Shown here: one piece after another, positions 39,701 to 51,872 of the stretch | How the letters are laid out: every line of letters starts with the position of its first letter | Numbering within the stretch: position 1 is the first letter of the stretch | NCBI GenBank assembly: GCA_944989445.1 | Contig: CALYLW010000138.1 | Location: forward strand, 427,421-491,420 | DNA from: Ampullaceana balthica | Lineage: Eukaryota > Mollusca > Gastropoda > Lymnaeidae | Reading direction: 5' to 3' | Length of the DNA stretch: 64,000 nt | Program-made: the position numbers and the translations under genes | Notes under the pieces: generated by a model | Told to the model about the DNA's origin: nothing | The model's database searches: none | The model's input: the letters and a program-made list of their open reading frames with translations, nothing else

Positions 39701-42700
39701 AGATGACCCCAACTACCTTGGGCACCATTTTTGCCCCCATCTTCTTTCTCAATAGGAAAGTGGAAGCCTCAGAAGTGTGCAATATTGTATCTCTCACTGA
39801 ACCAGCAGTGGCTTTTATGATTGAGCATGCGCATGATTTGTTTACGGTAAGCTTACCATCATTTATTTATTATCTTCTTCCCCACAAATAAGTCTGCTCA
39901 TAAAAATCTTACTTTTCATTTTTTTGACAGAATTCAGACATTTAAAATTGCTCTTACTTTTTGTTCTCTTTTTTTTTAAAAGTTGTAATCAAACTAGACC
40001 ACACCTATGTAAGACTACATAAATAGTCTTAAAGATTAAATGACTATACTATTGTTGTTGAAAATAATTTATTTTATTTTTTTGTTTGTTTGCATGTGTT
40101 TTTGTTTTTTTTGTGGTACTTGTAATGTTATGGTTATACTTATATAGTTTAACTTAACTATTAAAGATAGTTAGACATTTCTTGACAGACCATCATCATA
40201 TCGTCATAATTCTGTAGCACACTTAAGTAATTTCTAATTTTTTAAGCTTCTTGCAAATGTCTTTGCTTTCTTTGGGAATTTCCTTATTTAAATTAGATTT
40301 CATTTTCTGGTCATATTTGTATAATTTAAATTGTTATTTTTAAAATATAACTGTTGAGGGTGTTTCGCCCCACACCAAAACAAGCAAAAACTTTCTTCAG
40401 ATTTTCTTTTGCAATATTTTATATTGTATGTACATTTAAAATTGTTGATGAATGAAACACTTGACTGCAGGATGTTGATGAATTAGTTCTATTAAATATT
40501 AAATATATTCCAAGAGTTCGGCAGAGATACAGGACTTAATATAATATTCTGCCACAATGCATGAGGTTTTTTTTTATTTCATGAGCGGCTGTGGTAGGGG
40601 CACAGTCTATAAATTAAGTTGCACCACCAGCTTTTTATGTATGCCTTTCTAATATTTTGTTGTAACTGAATATCCAACATCATTTATAGGAACTCAATGC
40701 TTTAGACTTAGATATATCCATTTATAAGTTGTTGTAATAAAAAGTACTGACTGAAAATAATCTTCTTCTTTAAAGAAAATATCAGAAAACAATTTTCTGA
40801 AATTACTGTACTATTTCTGATCAAAACATTGTGATGTTTTTAACAATATAGGAAAGTATTAATAATCTGTCTAACTCTCTGTCTGCCCTCTGGACACCCC
40901 CCCCACGCCCACTCCCCCCCCCTGAACCCTGCCCTTTTAATACCCATCAATCTCTTCTCTGCCACTGGGCTGGTCACTGGGATGCTGAGACTCCAATCAT
41001 TATTCACATTGACAAAACTGCTATTGTCCTGTTGGCTGTAGAAATGTGTAAGGGCCCAGTGGACATGGTCCTGTCCAGTCCTTGTTTATACTAAACATGG
41101 GCTGCGCGAAATCAACTAGCGGGAACGTTGGTCGCACCTACACGCCATTGTGACCAGCGGTCCCACCTAGTCCGTAATGGCACACCTCGGATTTCATCTA
41201 TTGTTAACCTCAAACTCGTTAATGGGGGTTGTTAGTCACGTTGGGAAACCAAACCGCTGACCCGGTTACACCAAGGTCCCAAGTGGAATTGATAATAGCG
41301 CTAGGCCTAGATGGGGAGGCGGTAATTCCGTTGATAACGTGGAGGTCTGCGCTTGACATTTGCCATAGTTTCTTGCTGATACTACTGATAGGGTCAAGAG
41401 ATTTCACATCTTAATTTGTACAATTATTTATCTCATCTCTTATAGACACTGCTTAGGAGGATTTATTTTCATATTCAGTTGCGATTAATACCTAGAAATC
41501 AATACTTAGTATTTTATTAGTATTAACTTTATAGCTATTACAGTATTATTATTTTTAAATCATTTTATATGAAATAAATGATAACACTAGATAGTATTAC
41601 GATTAAAAATGTCTATTTAGCAAGAAAACGAACAATTTTGACTTTCTATTACGAAATTATCAGTTCATTGGCTAGTCCAGCCTTCTGCTGGAAGACGCGA
41701 CCAGGCACTCCAATGAAAGATGGGCTTCACTCAAATCTTCGGTTACTTTTGTTCAAAGGATGAACTTGACCTTGGGGACCTGGGCAATAAAAGTGACAAT
41801 TGGGTCGGCCGAGCGTGACGGAGAAAACTCGAAAGTGCCGAGATCGGGGCTCAGGCCGTGCCTTTTGTCAAGTTTTATGGGTCAGCCCTGGAACAGACAG
41901 GGAGATAGAAGGCCTATGATGTACATTGTATTTGTATCTTTGATTCACCCCACCACTATATCAGGTCCTCAAGACCAAGTCATTTTACTTGACTATGCAT
42001 TTAAAGTTTTCGAATTTTAACTAACCTTTAAAAAAGTAAATCAGGTAACTCCCGAGACTGACGTTAATAGCGTTTCTCTAGTTTTTATTTGTAGGTAAAA
42101 CGTCCTTGACCATTTCCTGTTGTTGGTTTTAAAAATTGGTTTAAAGAACAAACAAACAAAGAAGGAGCCCAACCGTCCTCCTCTTTTTTATTTCCGAAGT
42201 TCGTGTGGCCTCTATTAGATATGTTGGGTTTTAGAACTAGATTTAGAACTAGGAGCCATCGATTTTCCGTATGGATGCTCCAGGATAACCAGTTCATGTT
42301 CAAACAATGTGTATTTAGTAAAGTAATTCAAAAGTTATTGTTGATAATGGTATTAGAGTTTGACAAGAACATTCATTGAGTTTAAGTAACTGTAAAACTA
42401 CAGGCTCCATGTAGTGTTTCCATTTATTAGTTGGGATGAATTACATCAAGGTTTTGTACTTTGTACTCTGTACTTCCCTGCCTAATAACATTTACATGAC
42501 CTGGACCGCTGTCATAAACCTCAACAGGATTCATTAGGTTTTCTCTAGTCATTGTGCCTCCTACTAGTATTATGTATCAGTTTAACTTCTAAACCTATAG
42601 GCAATTCTATATAAGTATAACCATAGCTGATCCAATTAAGAAAGACAACTTTATTTTTAAAGACTGTTTTAGCAATGGTTTATTTTTTAGATAAACTTGG

Positions 42701-45700
42701 AAATCAAATAATTTCAGGGGAGGAAATGTATAAGGAACATAAAAGCTTGAAGATTAAGAACAAATTATACATTTCTATTGACTGGATGCTCATCCTTGAA
42801 TTGGTCGTTTGTTTAAATAGTTTGGGTATCCTTAGTAATTGAGTTCATTGGTAATGAAATAGGTAATTGCATCAGGCATTTTCAATTGTTTTTTTTATTT
42901 TAGGCACCTCAAGAGTTAGTAATTGATTTGGCAAACTACTGGAATCGTTTGGAAAAGAGTTCACCCACACCTGAAAATGAAACAAAAACAGAACACTGCC
43001 AATTTAAGGTAAAATTTTATACATACGTTTTAGGAATGGAATTGATAGGGAATTTTATTCTTGCAGTGGTCATCACTTTGATTAGTGCAGTTTATATTTA
43101 TATTTAGTGCATTATTTATAATATTGTCAGGATAATATTTGTATTTGTGGCATTAGTGTACAATTTTTAGCAATATTAATTTTTTGTGGACTTTTAGAAA
43201 TCTATAAGTGGAAGGACATTAAATACCAACGTGTGTTACTTGGATCGTGATCTGTCCCGCTGTGATGATGTGGCCAGGAACACCCAGACTGAGCTTGAGA
43301 ACCTGTTTGCGCATGTGCAGTCTCTCCCCGACACACCCCATAATGTGAAGCTTAAGAAACAAATATTAAAAGCTACCACCACACCAACATCCTCCACGAA
43401 GAAACACAAGCGAAGCAAGTCGATAAGTGAATCAATTAAGGTGAGCTGAATAATAATAAGAGAATGGAAAATTTGTCATATTGCTTACACTCTACTATTA
43501 TTTATGTCTTTAAAAAATTATATTTAACAAGATCTACCCTGTTTAAAATAAATAATACATGCCATATAACTAACAGTTTAACATGAATTGTTATTTCTTT
43601 GAATAGAAACGTTTCCCTTCAATGGGTAGATCAAAAAGCAAGAATCCAGAATTATCAAGATTGAGTATTTCTTCTGCCACATCAGCATCATCTAATGATG
43701 AATCTAAGGTATTTTAAATAACTGCTGAATTTCTTTTTTTAACATGTGACACTAATATTAATAATTATATCAGTGCAGCTAAAATATTTAACATGTTCTC
43801 TGATTTAGTCCAAATTGTTTTAATTGATGACAAAATTTTGAGGGGGTAATGAATTTATATTTGTTCAAGTCATGGAACTGACCAGCTGCACTGATTAATG
43901 AACAAGTTGTTTTTAAATCTAACTTTTAATTAACATAGTTTTTTATTTTTTTTATTGTTAAAACTTGATTTGTTGTGTTTCAAAACTAAACTTTAATTTT
44001 TAAGAAATAATTTTTAAAGGACAAACATCCTTTGTCATCAGTGCTGACGTTGTGTTATGAAAAGTAATGTTATTTAAGTGAAAACCAACAGACCTCTTTG
44101 GCTATAGGTCAGATCTGCAGCTAATTTAATATGACTTAACTTGGTGCTGTCTTAAGATGAGTTTTAATGTGTCTTAGGGACTAGGATCATGCTGTTATAA
44201 AAACTCAGATAAAGTAGTAGTTGTCTACTGCTCACCTTTGACCTATCACCCTCTTAGAAAGAGGCTGGATTTCTACAATTTGCAGTGCACTGTAAGAAAA
44301 TTTCTGCAGCACATTTTTATTTCTCATAAATGCCTGCTGTCAAAAGCTTACTAGTTGCTTTAGTAGATACTAACCTTTGCACATTTTCTACAATAAGGGT
44401 ATTAGTAAATATGTTGAAAAAACAACCAGGCCATCACTTTTCTTAGTATGTTACTAATACACCAAACAGCTTTACTCATGCCCTTATTGGATGATTCTTT
44501 TAAATCTAAATTATTATTTGGAAGTCTTCTTGGTCCTGTTAAAAATGACAATGATTCAAAGTTTAAATTTAAATATCATTAGGAAATTAAAATTTAATAT
44601 TATTTGCAATTAATTGGAAATAATTTTTATAACCTTTTTTTTTCATCTCACCACGTGTTAGCCTTTATTTCTTTTTCTTTACTGTTAGTGGGTAGATTTT
44701 TCTCAATTGATTATTTTAAACATACATTTTTAATCATTAAAATTTCTCTAAGTAATGCTTGCATTCTCCCTAATTTATTTTAATTATAGCTATAACATTT
44801 TTTAAAACATACATATATCTTAGAAGCAAAAATTATTTACAGAAGTAGTTTACTACTTTTTACTACTTATTTACTATTTTGAAAAATAATTACATTAAGA
44901 AAATTAAATTAAACAATTAAATTTCAAATATTTTTAGTAAAACAAATCGTTTTTAAAGAATCAACTTTACTCTAGTAGTGAATTTATAGGCATAATTGAC
45001 AAACCTTGTTTTGTTTTTCTACAGACACTGACACCATTGATGAGTGATTTACTGTCATCCCCCATTTCATCAAAAGTTACAGCGAACACAAGATCTTCTC
45101 GTCCTAGACACAAGCGAAGCAATACATCAACGGCGACTTCAGAATGTTCACCTCCTAAACAAGATTGTATTGATAAAGAAAATATCAAAAACACACAGAT
45201 GCAGGATGATACTTCACAAACAAATTTAAGCAGAAAATCATCAAATATTGCAAATTCATTGAAGGAAAATGCATTTGTATCGTCATTACAGTTGAAGTCC
45301 TATTCTCCAAACACAGACAAAAATTTAGTTCCAAAGTTTAAGCCTCTGCCACTGACATTAGCAAATTCATTCAGTCCTAAATATCTTCTCCACCAGTCTG
45401 AGAATGAGATAACCTATTTACCTAACTATCAGTCAGCCAACAAAGTGAAGGCTCCCTTAACACCAAGACAATTTCAACAAAAGCATGTTTCAATGGGAGA
45501 ACACCGGACCTGTAAAACCCCTGGTGTAAGTAGACATGTTTTCAATATAAACAATTTTAACAATCAGTTATAAAATATATATTAATATATACTAATACTT
45601 TTTTTTTGCATCAAGCTAGACAAAAAAAATATACCCTTAGTTTTAATTTTTTTTCAATTTAAATAAAGATTATTTATGATATACCGTATATACTCATTCT

Positions 45701-47664
45701 AAAGCCGACCTTTTTTGGACAAAATCTAGGGAGAAAAGTTGGGGGGTTGGCTCATGAGCTGGTCATAGGTGATTTCTACATGGATATGGAATATTGGTGT
45801 TGTTATTGTAAATCATCAAGGTCCTTTTCTACATTCTACAAGATTCGACTGCTCTACCAGAAGCTATACAATATTATCAAACATCCGCCCTTACCTTATT
45901 TAATCATTTTATTTATTTTTGTGAAAGTTTTAATAAATTGCTTTACAATATTGTTTTCAACAACAAATTTTAATGTATGCGCTTTCGTCACTGTTTACCA
46001 AATAACTTTTTTTTTAAACACCGGTAACTCTTGCCTAACAAAGAGGACAAAGATATGCAGTGTAAAGTAAACAATCCAGGCCTGCCAACCCTCCCGATTT
46101 TTTCGGGATTATACGGATTTTTTACCCATGCTTACGAAATCCTGATAAGACCCTTAATCTCCCGATTTTCCGAAAAAAAAATTCACCATGAAAAATCCGA
46201 ATGCGAAAAAATTATAAAAAGAAAAGCTAATACTAATAATGGCGGTGATGTATTTCGAAAATGAAAATGCCACTTCCTAGGTTTTTTCCTGTACTTCCGT
46301 TATCCAAGCGAACCGCGATATCTAACTATTTCTTCGTTGGCCATCCGATCGTACATTATTCCTTTTACCAGCCTAATAAAAATTTAAAATTCAGCTGTTC
46401 TGTGACTTTTTTAAAAAAATGAATTCATTTGTAAGGAACGCTGCTAAAAACGGTTTTCCAGTGACTTAGCTTCAGAGTGTTTGTACTAGTACTAAGATTA
46501 GTCTAACTAAACAAATAAAGAAAAGACGTCATTGGGACATTCGTTTTCCAAACAGTATCAGTATTTGGAAAAACACTCGCCCGTGGCCGTGGCGAAACAT
46601 TTGCAATCTGTGCCAGACCTAATTATCTTTTGAAAGTGGTGGGTTCAATAACAATAAAAAATAGTTTAATGCAAAAATTACAACTGCTGATTTAGTAAAT
46701 TAAATTAATTAAAAGTGTGAATCTACATCTGTTAACAATAATTACTTTGTTATTATTGTTGAAGGAATAGGAAATTCAGATATGAGATGGAAAGTTTATT
46801 TACCATCCTACTTTTTGGAAGAAATAAAGATTTTTCTAATACCTATCTTTTTAATGCCAGATTCAAAGAAATGTTTCCAGATAAATTACAATGAAACAAG
46901 AGCAATCATTAATTCGGTTAATTCAGATACTCTTTCTAAAGTTTCTAACTAAAAACTAATATTTATCTAAAAGCAAAGCTAACTTCAATTGACGAAAGAA
47001 CTGTTCAAGTTCAAAAAGGCCACTAGGGAAATGCTGGAAAGCTGAACTCTATGCAGCCTTTGTTCATATGTGAAAAACATGGTTATTCTCTCGTGTATCT
47101 GAATGCAATGTAAACATTTCCTGTATTCTGTGGTGTTCTGTAGACACTTAAATTAAAAGATAATGGATTTAACTTATTACTTTATATTTATTTAGTATGT
47201 AGTTCTTAAACCAGCGCCGTGGGGTGCCGCATCGCCGCGTGTGGACCCCTCTACAGATTTTTTTTCTTGGCAGGTTGGCAGGCCTGACAATCAAAATGAC
47301 CGATTTACCTTGTAGTTTTTAAAAAATGTGTACACTTTTGTTTAAACTGTCTTATTATTTTTAGGGGTTTCGGCTTGCCAGCGGCTTATACACTTTTAAT
47401 ACTTTTCTCTTCCAAAAGAGGGGAGGGGGTCGGCTTATGAACGAACGGGCTATAGGACAAGTATATACGGTAGTGATTATCTTTGTTTTAAAAAATGTTG
47501 ACATGATCTATTTAAACATATGAATTCTAGGTTTATCTCCCTTATAATACTTACATGTATTTTTTAAAAGTTTCTTTATTTTATCTAATTTCCAGACGCC
47601 TGTGATGCCAAGAACACTTCTTAAAATGGCTCAAAACAACAATGCCTTGGAAACATCCATTTAG
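30791..47664 (+). CDS. ARHGAP19: Rho GTPase-activating protein 19
   Basis: It stimulates GTP hydrolysis by Rho-family GTPases; vertebrate ARHGAP19 limits RhoA during mitosis and cytokinesis. Ten exons: 30791-30806, 35079-35324, 38860-38952, 39082-39294, 39539-39846, 42904-43008, 43198-43440, 43607-43708, 45025-45525 and 47596-47664, all GT-AG and in phase, giving 631 residues and a TAG stop (human about 494; the C-terminal tail is longer here). The start is the ATG before a 16-base first exon with a GTAAGT donor; the alternative is an internal Met in exon 2. The RhoGAP domain spans about 92-292: GLFGAPLSDKG, arginine finger R127 in EGLFRKPGN, K166 and R170 in LKEFLRELPEPLLT. The usual active-site Asn before LAxxFxP is Thr249. 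TQTELENLFAHVQSLPD (356-372) is a family-specific helix. A basic KKHKRSKSISESIKKRF stretch could be a nuclear signal with a kinase site. The tail has many S/T-P sites, a KEN box (493-495) and RTLLKMAQN (615-623). Confidence 0.95.
32018..32296. mobile_element. Harbinger-like MITE in ARHGAP19 intron 1
   Basis: It starts GGGGCCGTCCATAAAGTACG and ends TACTTCATAGACGGCCCC. At 279 bp it belongs to the short subfamily with the copies at 22499 and 37853. Flanking triplets (TTA, TGC) no longer match, so the duplication has decayed or was altered on insertion. Confidence 0.85.
37853..38126. mobile_element. Harbinger-like MITE in ARHGAP19 intron 2
   Basis: It starts GGGGTCGTCCATAAAGTAC and ends GTACTTTATGGACGGCCCC, exactly 274 bp like the copy at 22499. 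TAA flanks both sides (37850-37852 and 38127-38129). It lies in the opposite orientation to the copy at 32018, judged by its internal blocks. Confidence 0.9.
38373..38676. other. GC-rich block with short inverted ends in intron 2
   Basis: A ~300-bp GC-rich patch inside an AT-rich intron is bounded by GTTGCCTGG (38373-38381) and CCAGGCAAC (38668-38676). The minus strand is open for 113 codons across it (38675-38334), with no recognised domain. It may be a short transposon; no target duplication is evident. Confidence 0.3.
45684..47470. mobile_element. TA-duplication transposon in ARHGAP19 intron 9, with nested element
   Basis: The same family as 25475-26143: ends CCGTATATACTCATTCTA and TATAGGACAAGTATATACGG, flanked by TA (45682-45683 and 47471-47472). 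After removing the nested element at 46077-47286, about 570 bp of host element remain, colinear with the first copy (shared CTATACAATATTATCAAACA). Confidence 0.85.
46077..47286. mobile_element. 1.2-kb hAT-like element nested in the TA transposon
   Basis: Perfect 14-bp inverted ends CAGGCCTGCCAACC and GGTTGGCAGGCCTG, flanked by ACAATC on both sides (46071-46076 and 47287-47292). CAG-starting ends suit hAT elements; the readable duplication is 6 bp rather than 8. The interior has no intact frame; the frame at 46031-46264 crosses the left border and is a chance product. Confidence 0.75.
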
Positions 47665-50463
47665 GAATCAACAATTAATTCAGACTGTTGATGTTTTTTT
47701 TTAATTTGGAAATTTAATTGTGATAACTGGAGCAAATGTATGTGCTGATCCATACAACTGATTTCCTTTCCAAGTAGTCATAAATGTAGGCAAGGATTTG
47801 TGTGGCCATTGTAATACTTGGAGTTCAAGTGACGCATTTTCTACCTTCAGCATTAATGTGTATTCTTTTATTGGAGGAGTGATGTTTCTAATCAGTTTAC
47901 CTGACAATTTGAAGCTGTGGATTGTATATATGTGCATATTTTAAGCTATTCATTTGTACATACAATATTTTGTACAATATATAAATACAATGAATTAACT
48001 TGTTTTAAGAATTTAGGAAGTTTATTTGATGAGGCATTTGTTTAAGGGTTATAATACATTTTGAAATGCTGATCTAACTTTTAATGACAATACTCATTGT
48101 TAGTAGCTGGGATAATGTCTTTAAAAAATGCTATTCCAACTGAATTAAATAAGGTTGGAGTGGTGGCTCATGTCAGCTTGAAGAAATAATTAAGGCTGTG
48201 TCATGCTAAAATTCTCTGTATGCTTAGTATTTATTATCTAATTATTTTATGCCTAAATGAATCTGGCTTATCAAACGATTTAAGGACTAATACTAATATA
48301 AGCAAAGTATTGATAAATTATATGATTAGAGTATTACAAAGATCTTTAAACATCCTAATAACATTATCTTGTACAAGGAAGCATAACATAGGTTAGTATT
48401 ACACTAAAGAGATTATTTGGCAAAGCTTTGACATTATCAAATAATTTTTATTATAATTACATTTTAAAAAACAGCATTTGATAATTTTTTTCATGGTTAA
48501 TAGTTACTTCCAACATTTTTTATAGATCTCACAGCATAAACATGATATTAACTTTTCCTAGGTTCCTTTTCAAATCAGATCTCTCAAATCCATTTGGAAA
48601 TGAGTTGACAGTACAGTATTACGTACTTTCATTTAAAAGATTATAAGCAGGAGATCCTTTACTTGTGTATTTTAGTATTTACATTTTTGCTCAATCATTC
48701 TGTGGAACAGCAAACTTAACTATAGATAGTACACTGCATTCTTATTTCATATTTTACGATAAGCATGATTTATTAATAAATTACTCAACATTGTGCTTCT
48801 TTACAAACAAAATGGATGTATCATCATCATAGCTCACTATTGGCACTTAATATAGAATCATAGCAGTTTTATTGATCAATTCTTTAAAATGTTACTTCTG
48901 TGTATATGCTGTTCATTATCATTGCTGAAATATTGCAGTGATAAAAAAGAAACAGCAATTTTTGGTTGTTGACATCTCAATGATGTCTTTAAGGAAATAG
49001 TGTGACCTCAATTTAAAAAATATATAATTATCTTTTTTGCTGCCTGTCTTACTTGTTCCTCTTTATCTGCTTATCTTTAACCCACGGTGTCTGCATCCAA
49101 CTGTATTATAAATTATAAATATTCTTTGTTAAAAGTAAAGAGTACAACACATTTTACATTAAATTCCTTATTTCTATTAAGTGTATTTTCAAATGAAAGA
49201 AATAATTTCATCTGATTTTAGTTAATTTAATAGGTTAAGGCTATTAGAATTTAACATGTTTACCAAAGAAAATTAATATCATCACATGGCTACTCATTGT
49301 TTTACTACAAAAATGTGTTTTTGTTGTATATCATTATATTCCAGAATAGACACAGTATTAATGACTTAAATTCCCGTGTATTATTTTAGGGTAACCTATC
49401 TTACTTAGTAAGACGGAGGAAAGAAAAACACATTACACTACCTTTTAAATAAGTTTGCAACTTAATTTTTTAATACTCTTGTTTTGTATTTCATTACTTA
49501 TTATATACAATGACCTATTTGATATTTCTTTACGTGAAGTTCCAATTTGTGAATTTGAGCCTGTAAGCCTTTTAGATATAATATTTAACTTAACTACTGT
49601 ATATAAAATTTTCAGTCAGAAGAATGGGAACATCAAATAAGAGAAACAACCTTCTTTATCTGAATTGATCTTGTAAATATCGGAAGTATTGTAAATTTAA
49701 GTCACACGATATCCTTCATTCTTTAAAACTCCCTTATCTTTCTCACCCTGTCTCTCTCTTTTACATATTCCATCTATCGATCCGTCTGTCTGCCTGTACG
49801 TCTGTCTGTCTGTCTCTCTCTCACTCACTCACAATGCCTAAAGTAATTTTATTTTAGTTTGTTCTCTTCTTTTTCCTAGCTCACTTTGTGCTTATACTTA
49901 TATACATGTACTCCCATGATTCTGAATTGTAAAAACATGTACCTTTAAATTGTTTATCATTTGTAATCCTGATCTATAACTATAAGTTTGTGTGTGCCAT
50001 TCAATGTTTTTGTCAACATTCTACCCTTTTGTCTGGTGTCTAATTCTCTTCCTATTTACACTACAACTTTTCTCAACTACATTCCAGCCTGTTATTACAT
50101 GTTTGTATTAAAAATCTTGTCAAATTAAATGCTGTGAAAATTGAAGAAAGTTCAAACTTGTGTTTAAATCACAGAATTAATAAACAGAACTTTCAACCAA
50201 AAAAAAAGTTAGTCATATTTTTTGTGTTAATTTTATATTAAAGAGAAGTTGGTGTGAAATATTGTAGTGTTACAGAGAGATTTTTAAAATTCTCAAGACA
50301 AAGGGAGTGTCCTATTGATTGCTGAATAACAGTTAACAAGGGGTGCACTATTTCAAAATGTAAATTTCTTTCTGTATACACTTGTCTTGTTCATACCAAC
50401 ATTCAATCTAACTTCTTACTAATCTTACGTCTCATTTTGCTACTTTTACAAAATGAATTTTTT
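47665..50463 (+). other. ARHGAP19 3' UTR and downstream DNA
   Basis: AT-rich sequence after the stop codon. Candidate poly(A) signals AATAAA occur at 48775-48780 and 50179-50184; I cannot choose between them. A pyrimidine-rich CTGT/CTCT tract lies at about 49741-49832. No further gene is seen. Confidence 0.4.
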
Positions 50464-50945
50464 ATGGCTGCGGAAATTAACGATTTATTTTTCAATTAGT
50501 CGTTAAAAATTTTAACAATTAATCGACCCACCACTTATAAATGTACTTGAAGTCAAAAAGTAAAATATTTCGGGCGATAAATATAAACTAATTTCCGGAC
50601 GATTACACGAAAACTTTGGTTTTAAACTATTGACTGTCGTGAATGTTCAAAATGTTGATAAAGGTTATTGTGTCCATTGAGAGAAATCGTTTGCCTACCA
50701 TGCAATGTTCCCTCTAAGTCTAAGCTTCGTAGGTCCATGTGAAAAATTTATTTAAAAAACTTGTGTGCAAAGTTGCTCAACGTTCCATTTTTTGTGCAAT
50801 ATTTGACAAAATTTGCTGCGCTGTGATTCTAAACTCATGAGTGGCATCGGTCAAATATCTGTGCAACCACGCTGCTTAAAAAGAACATTGCTACCATGGT
50901 CCTAACACTTCGCTTACAAATAAAACAGGTCAAACGCCCCTGGCC
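50464..50945 (+). mobile_element. hAT fragment of the TAGGGCTG family
   Basis: It begins GGCTGCGGAAATTAACGAT, matching the end of the MITE at 62413, and continues colinear with 12278-12500: CGACCCACCACTTA, GAAGTCAAAAAGTAAAA, ATTACACGAAAACTTTGG, GAATGTTCAAAATGTTGATA. The transposase-coding part is absent. It is interrupted by the MITE at 50703-50890. Confidence 0.75.
50703..50890. mobile_element. 188-bp hAT-type MITE, perfect 8-bp duplication
   Basis: Ends CAATGTTCCCTCTAAG and GCTTAAAAAGAACATTG are flanked by CTACCATG on both sides (50695-50702 and 50891-50898). It is the second copy of the family at 5156-5337, sharing TTGTGTGCAAAGTTGC and CAAAATTTGCTGCGC internally. Confidence 0.92.
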
Positions 50946-51590
50946 ATTCTAGATATAATGATAAATGAGCCCATTTAAAATTAGTCAAGTATTCATTAAC
51001 TGTATTGAATGCATCAAATTCTTGACATCGCAATTCGAGATGAGCACAAAACAACTTTTCTTCTTGGCTCAGTTTTTACATTGATACATTGTATCACAGA
51101 AAGGATACTTAATACAGTCAAGTCATGTGGATTAAGATTATTGTCGCTCGTGTCATTATAAATGAAAGTAGGGTGGATTTAGGTGTCTTCGTATATTACG
51201 TAGGCAAGAAATCTACATACAGTAGTTGTCAAATTTAAAAAAATGCATTTTCTGGAAGGAACCAGTTCAATAATGGGCATATGTTCCAAGCGTACATGTA
51301 CACATGACGGATTTTAATATATGTAGTGGATGTTATATGTCCCAAATGAGTCTGCATTACCCCCAAGAATTCCCTTTTGACCCCAGATGAGGTTAATTAC
51401 CCCTGTTTGCCGACTTCTTTCTTACGGGTCAATTGGGGGATTTTTAAAAAATACATTAAAAAAATATTATTTTAAAATAATTTTTCTTTTATAAATAAAG
51501 ACGTTAACCGTGACGATTAATAGTCAATGTTTAATTTGTATGCATTAACATAAAATACATGTATAATCTAAGGATGTTAACACAGTTCGT
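50946..51590. other. No gene recognised
   Basis: AT-rich non-coding DNA without a recognised element. Confidence 0.4.
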
Positions 51591-51594
51591 TTTC

Positions 51595-51872
51595 TGAATG
51601 CCGGTTAAATGATTTTTAAAAATGCTTCACGTGGGTTACGATATTACAATGTAGACTTTCACTAAATAAATAATAAATACTTAAAATGATAATAAAAGTG
51701 ATTTGAAACATCCTTATTTTCAAATAGAAAATAAGGTGTGTGTATTGTTGTTGTGGGGGGGGGGAAGCTTTGTGACGTATTTTAGAGGGGGGGGGTCTAA
51801 CTTTTTCTGACGACGCGTGACGAGGAGGGGAGGGGGGTCAAAAATCGCGTGACATCAATTATGGACGGCCCC
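51595..51872. mobile_element. Left-truncated Harbinger-like MITE (long subfamily)
   Basis: It matches the 3' part of the element at 19351-19765 (TTACGATATTA, CTTATTTTCAAATAGAAAAT, G-runs, GCTTTGTGACGTATTT) and ends ATTATGGACGGCCCC at 51872. The left terminal repeat is missing. Its right end abuts a LINE fragment. Confidence 0.7.

Noticed and set aside
41219..42303. Several 61-86 codon frames between ARHGAP19 exons 5 and 6
   Set aside because: Exons 5 and 6 join in phase without them and they match no part of the RhoGAP family.
46031..46264. 77-codon frame containing GLPTLPIFSGLYGFF
   Set aside because: It crosses the border between two transposons and its left half is the outer element, so it cannot be one protein.
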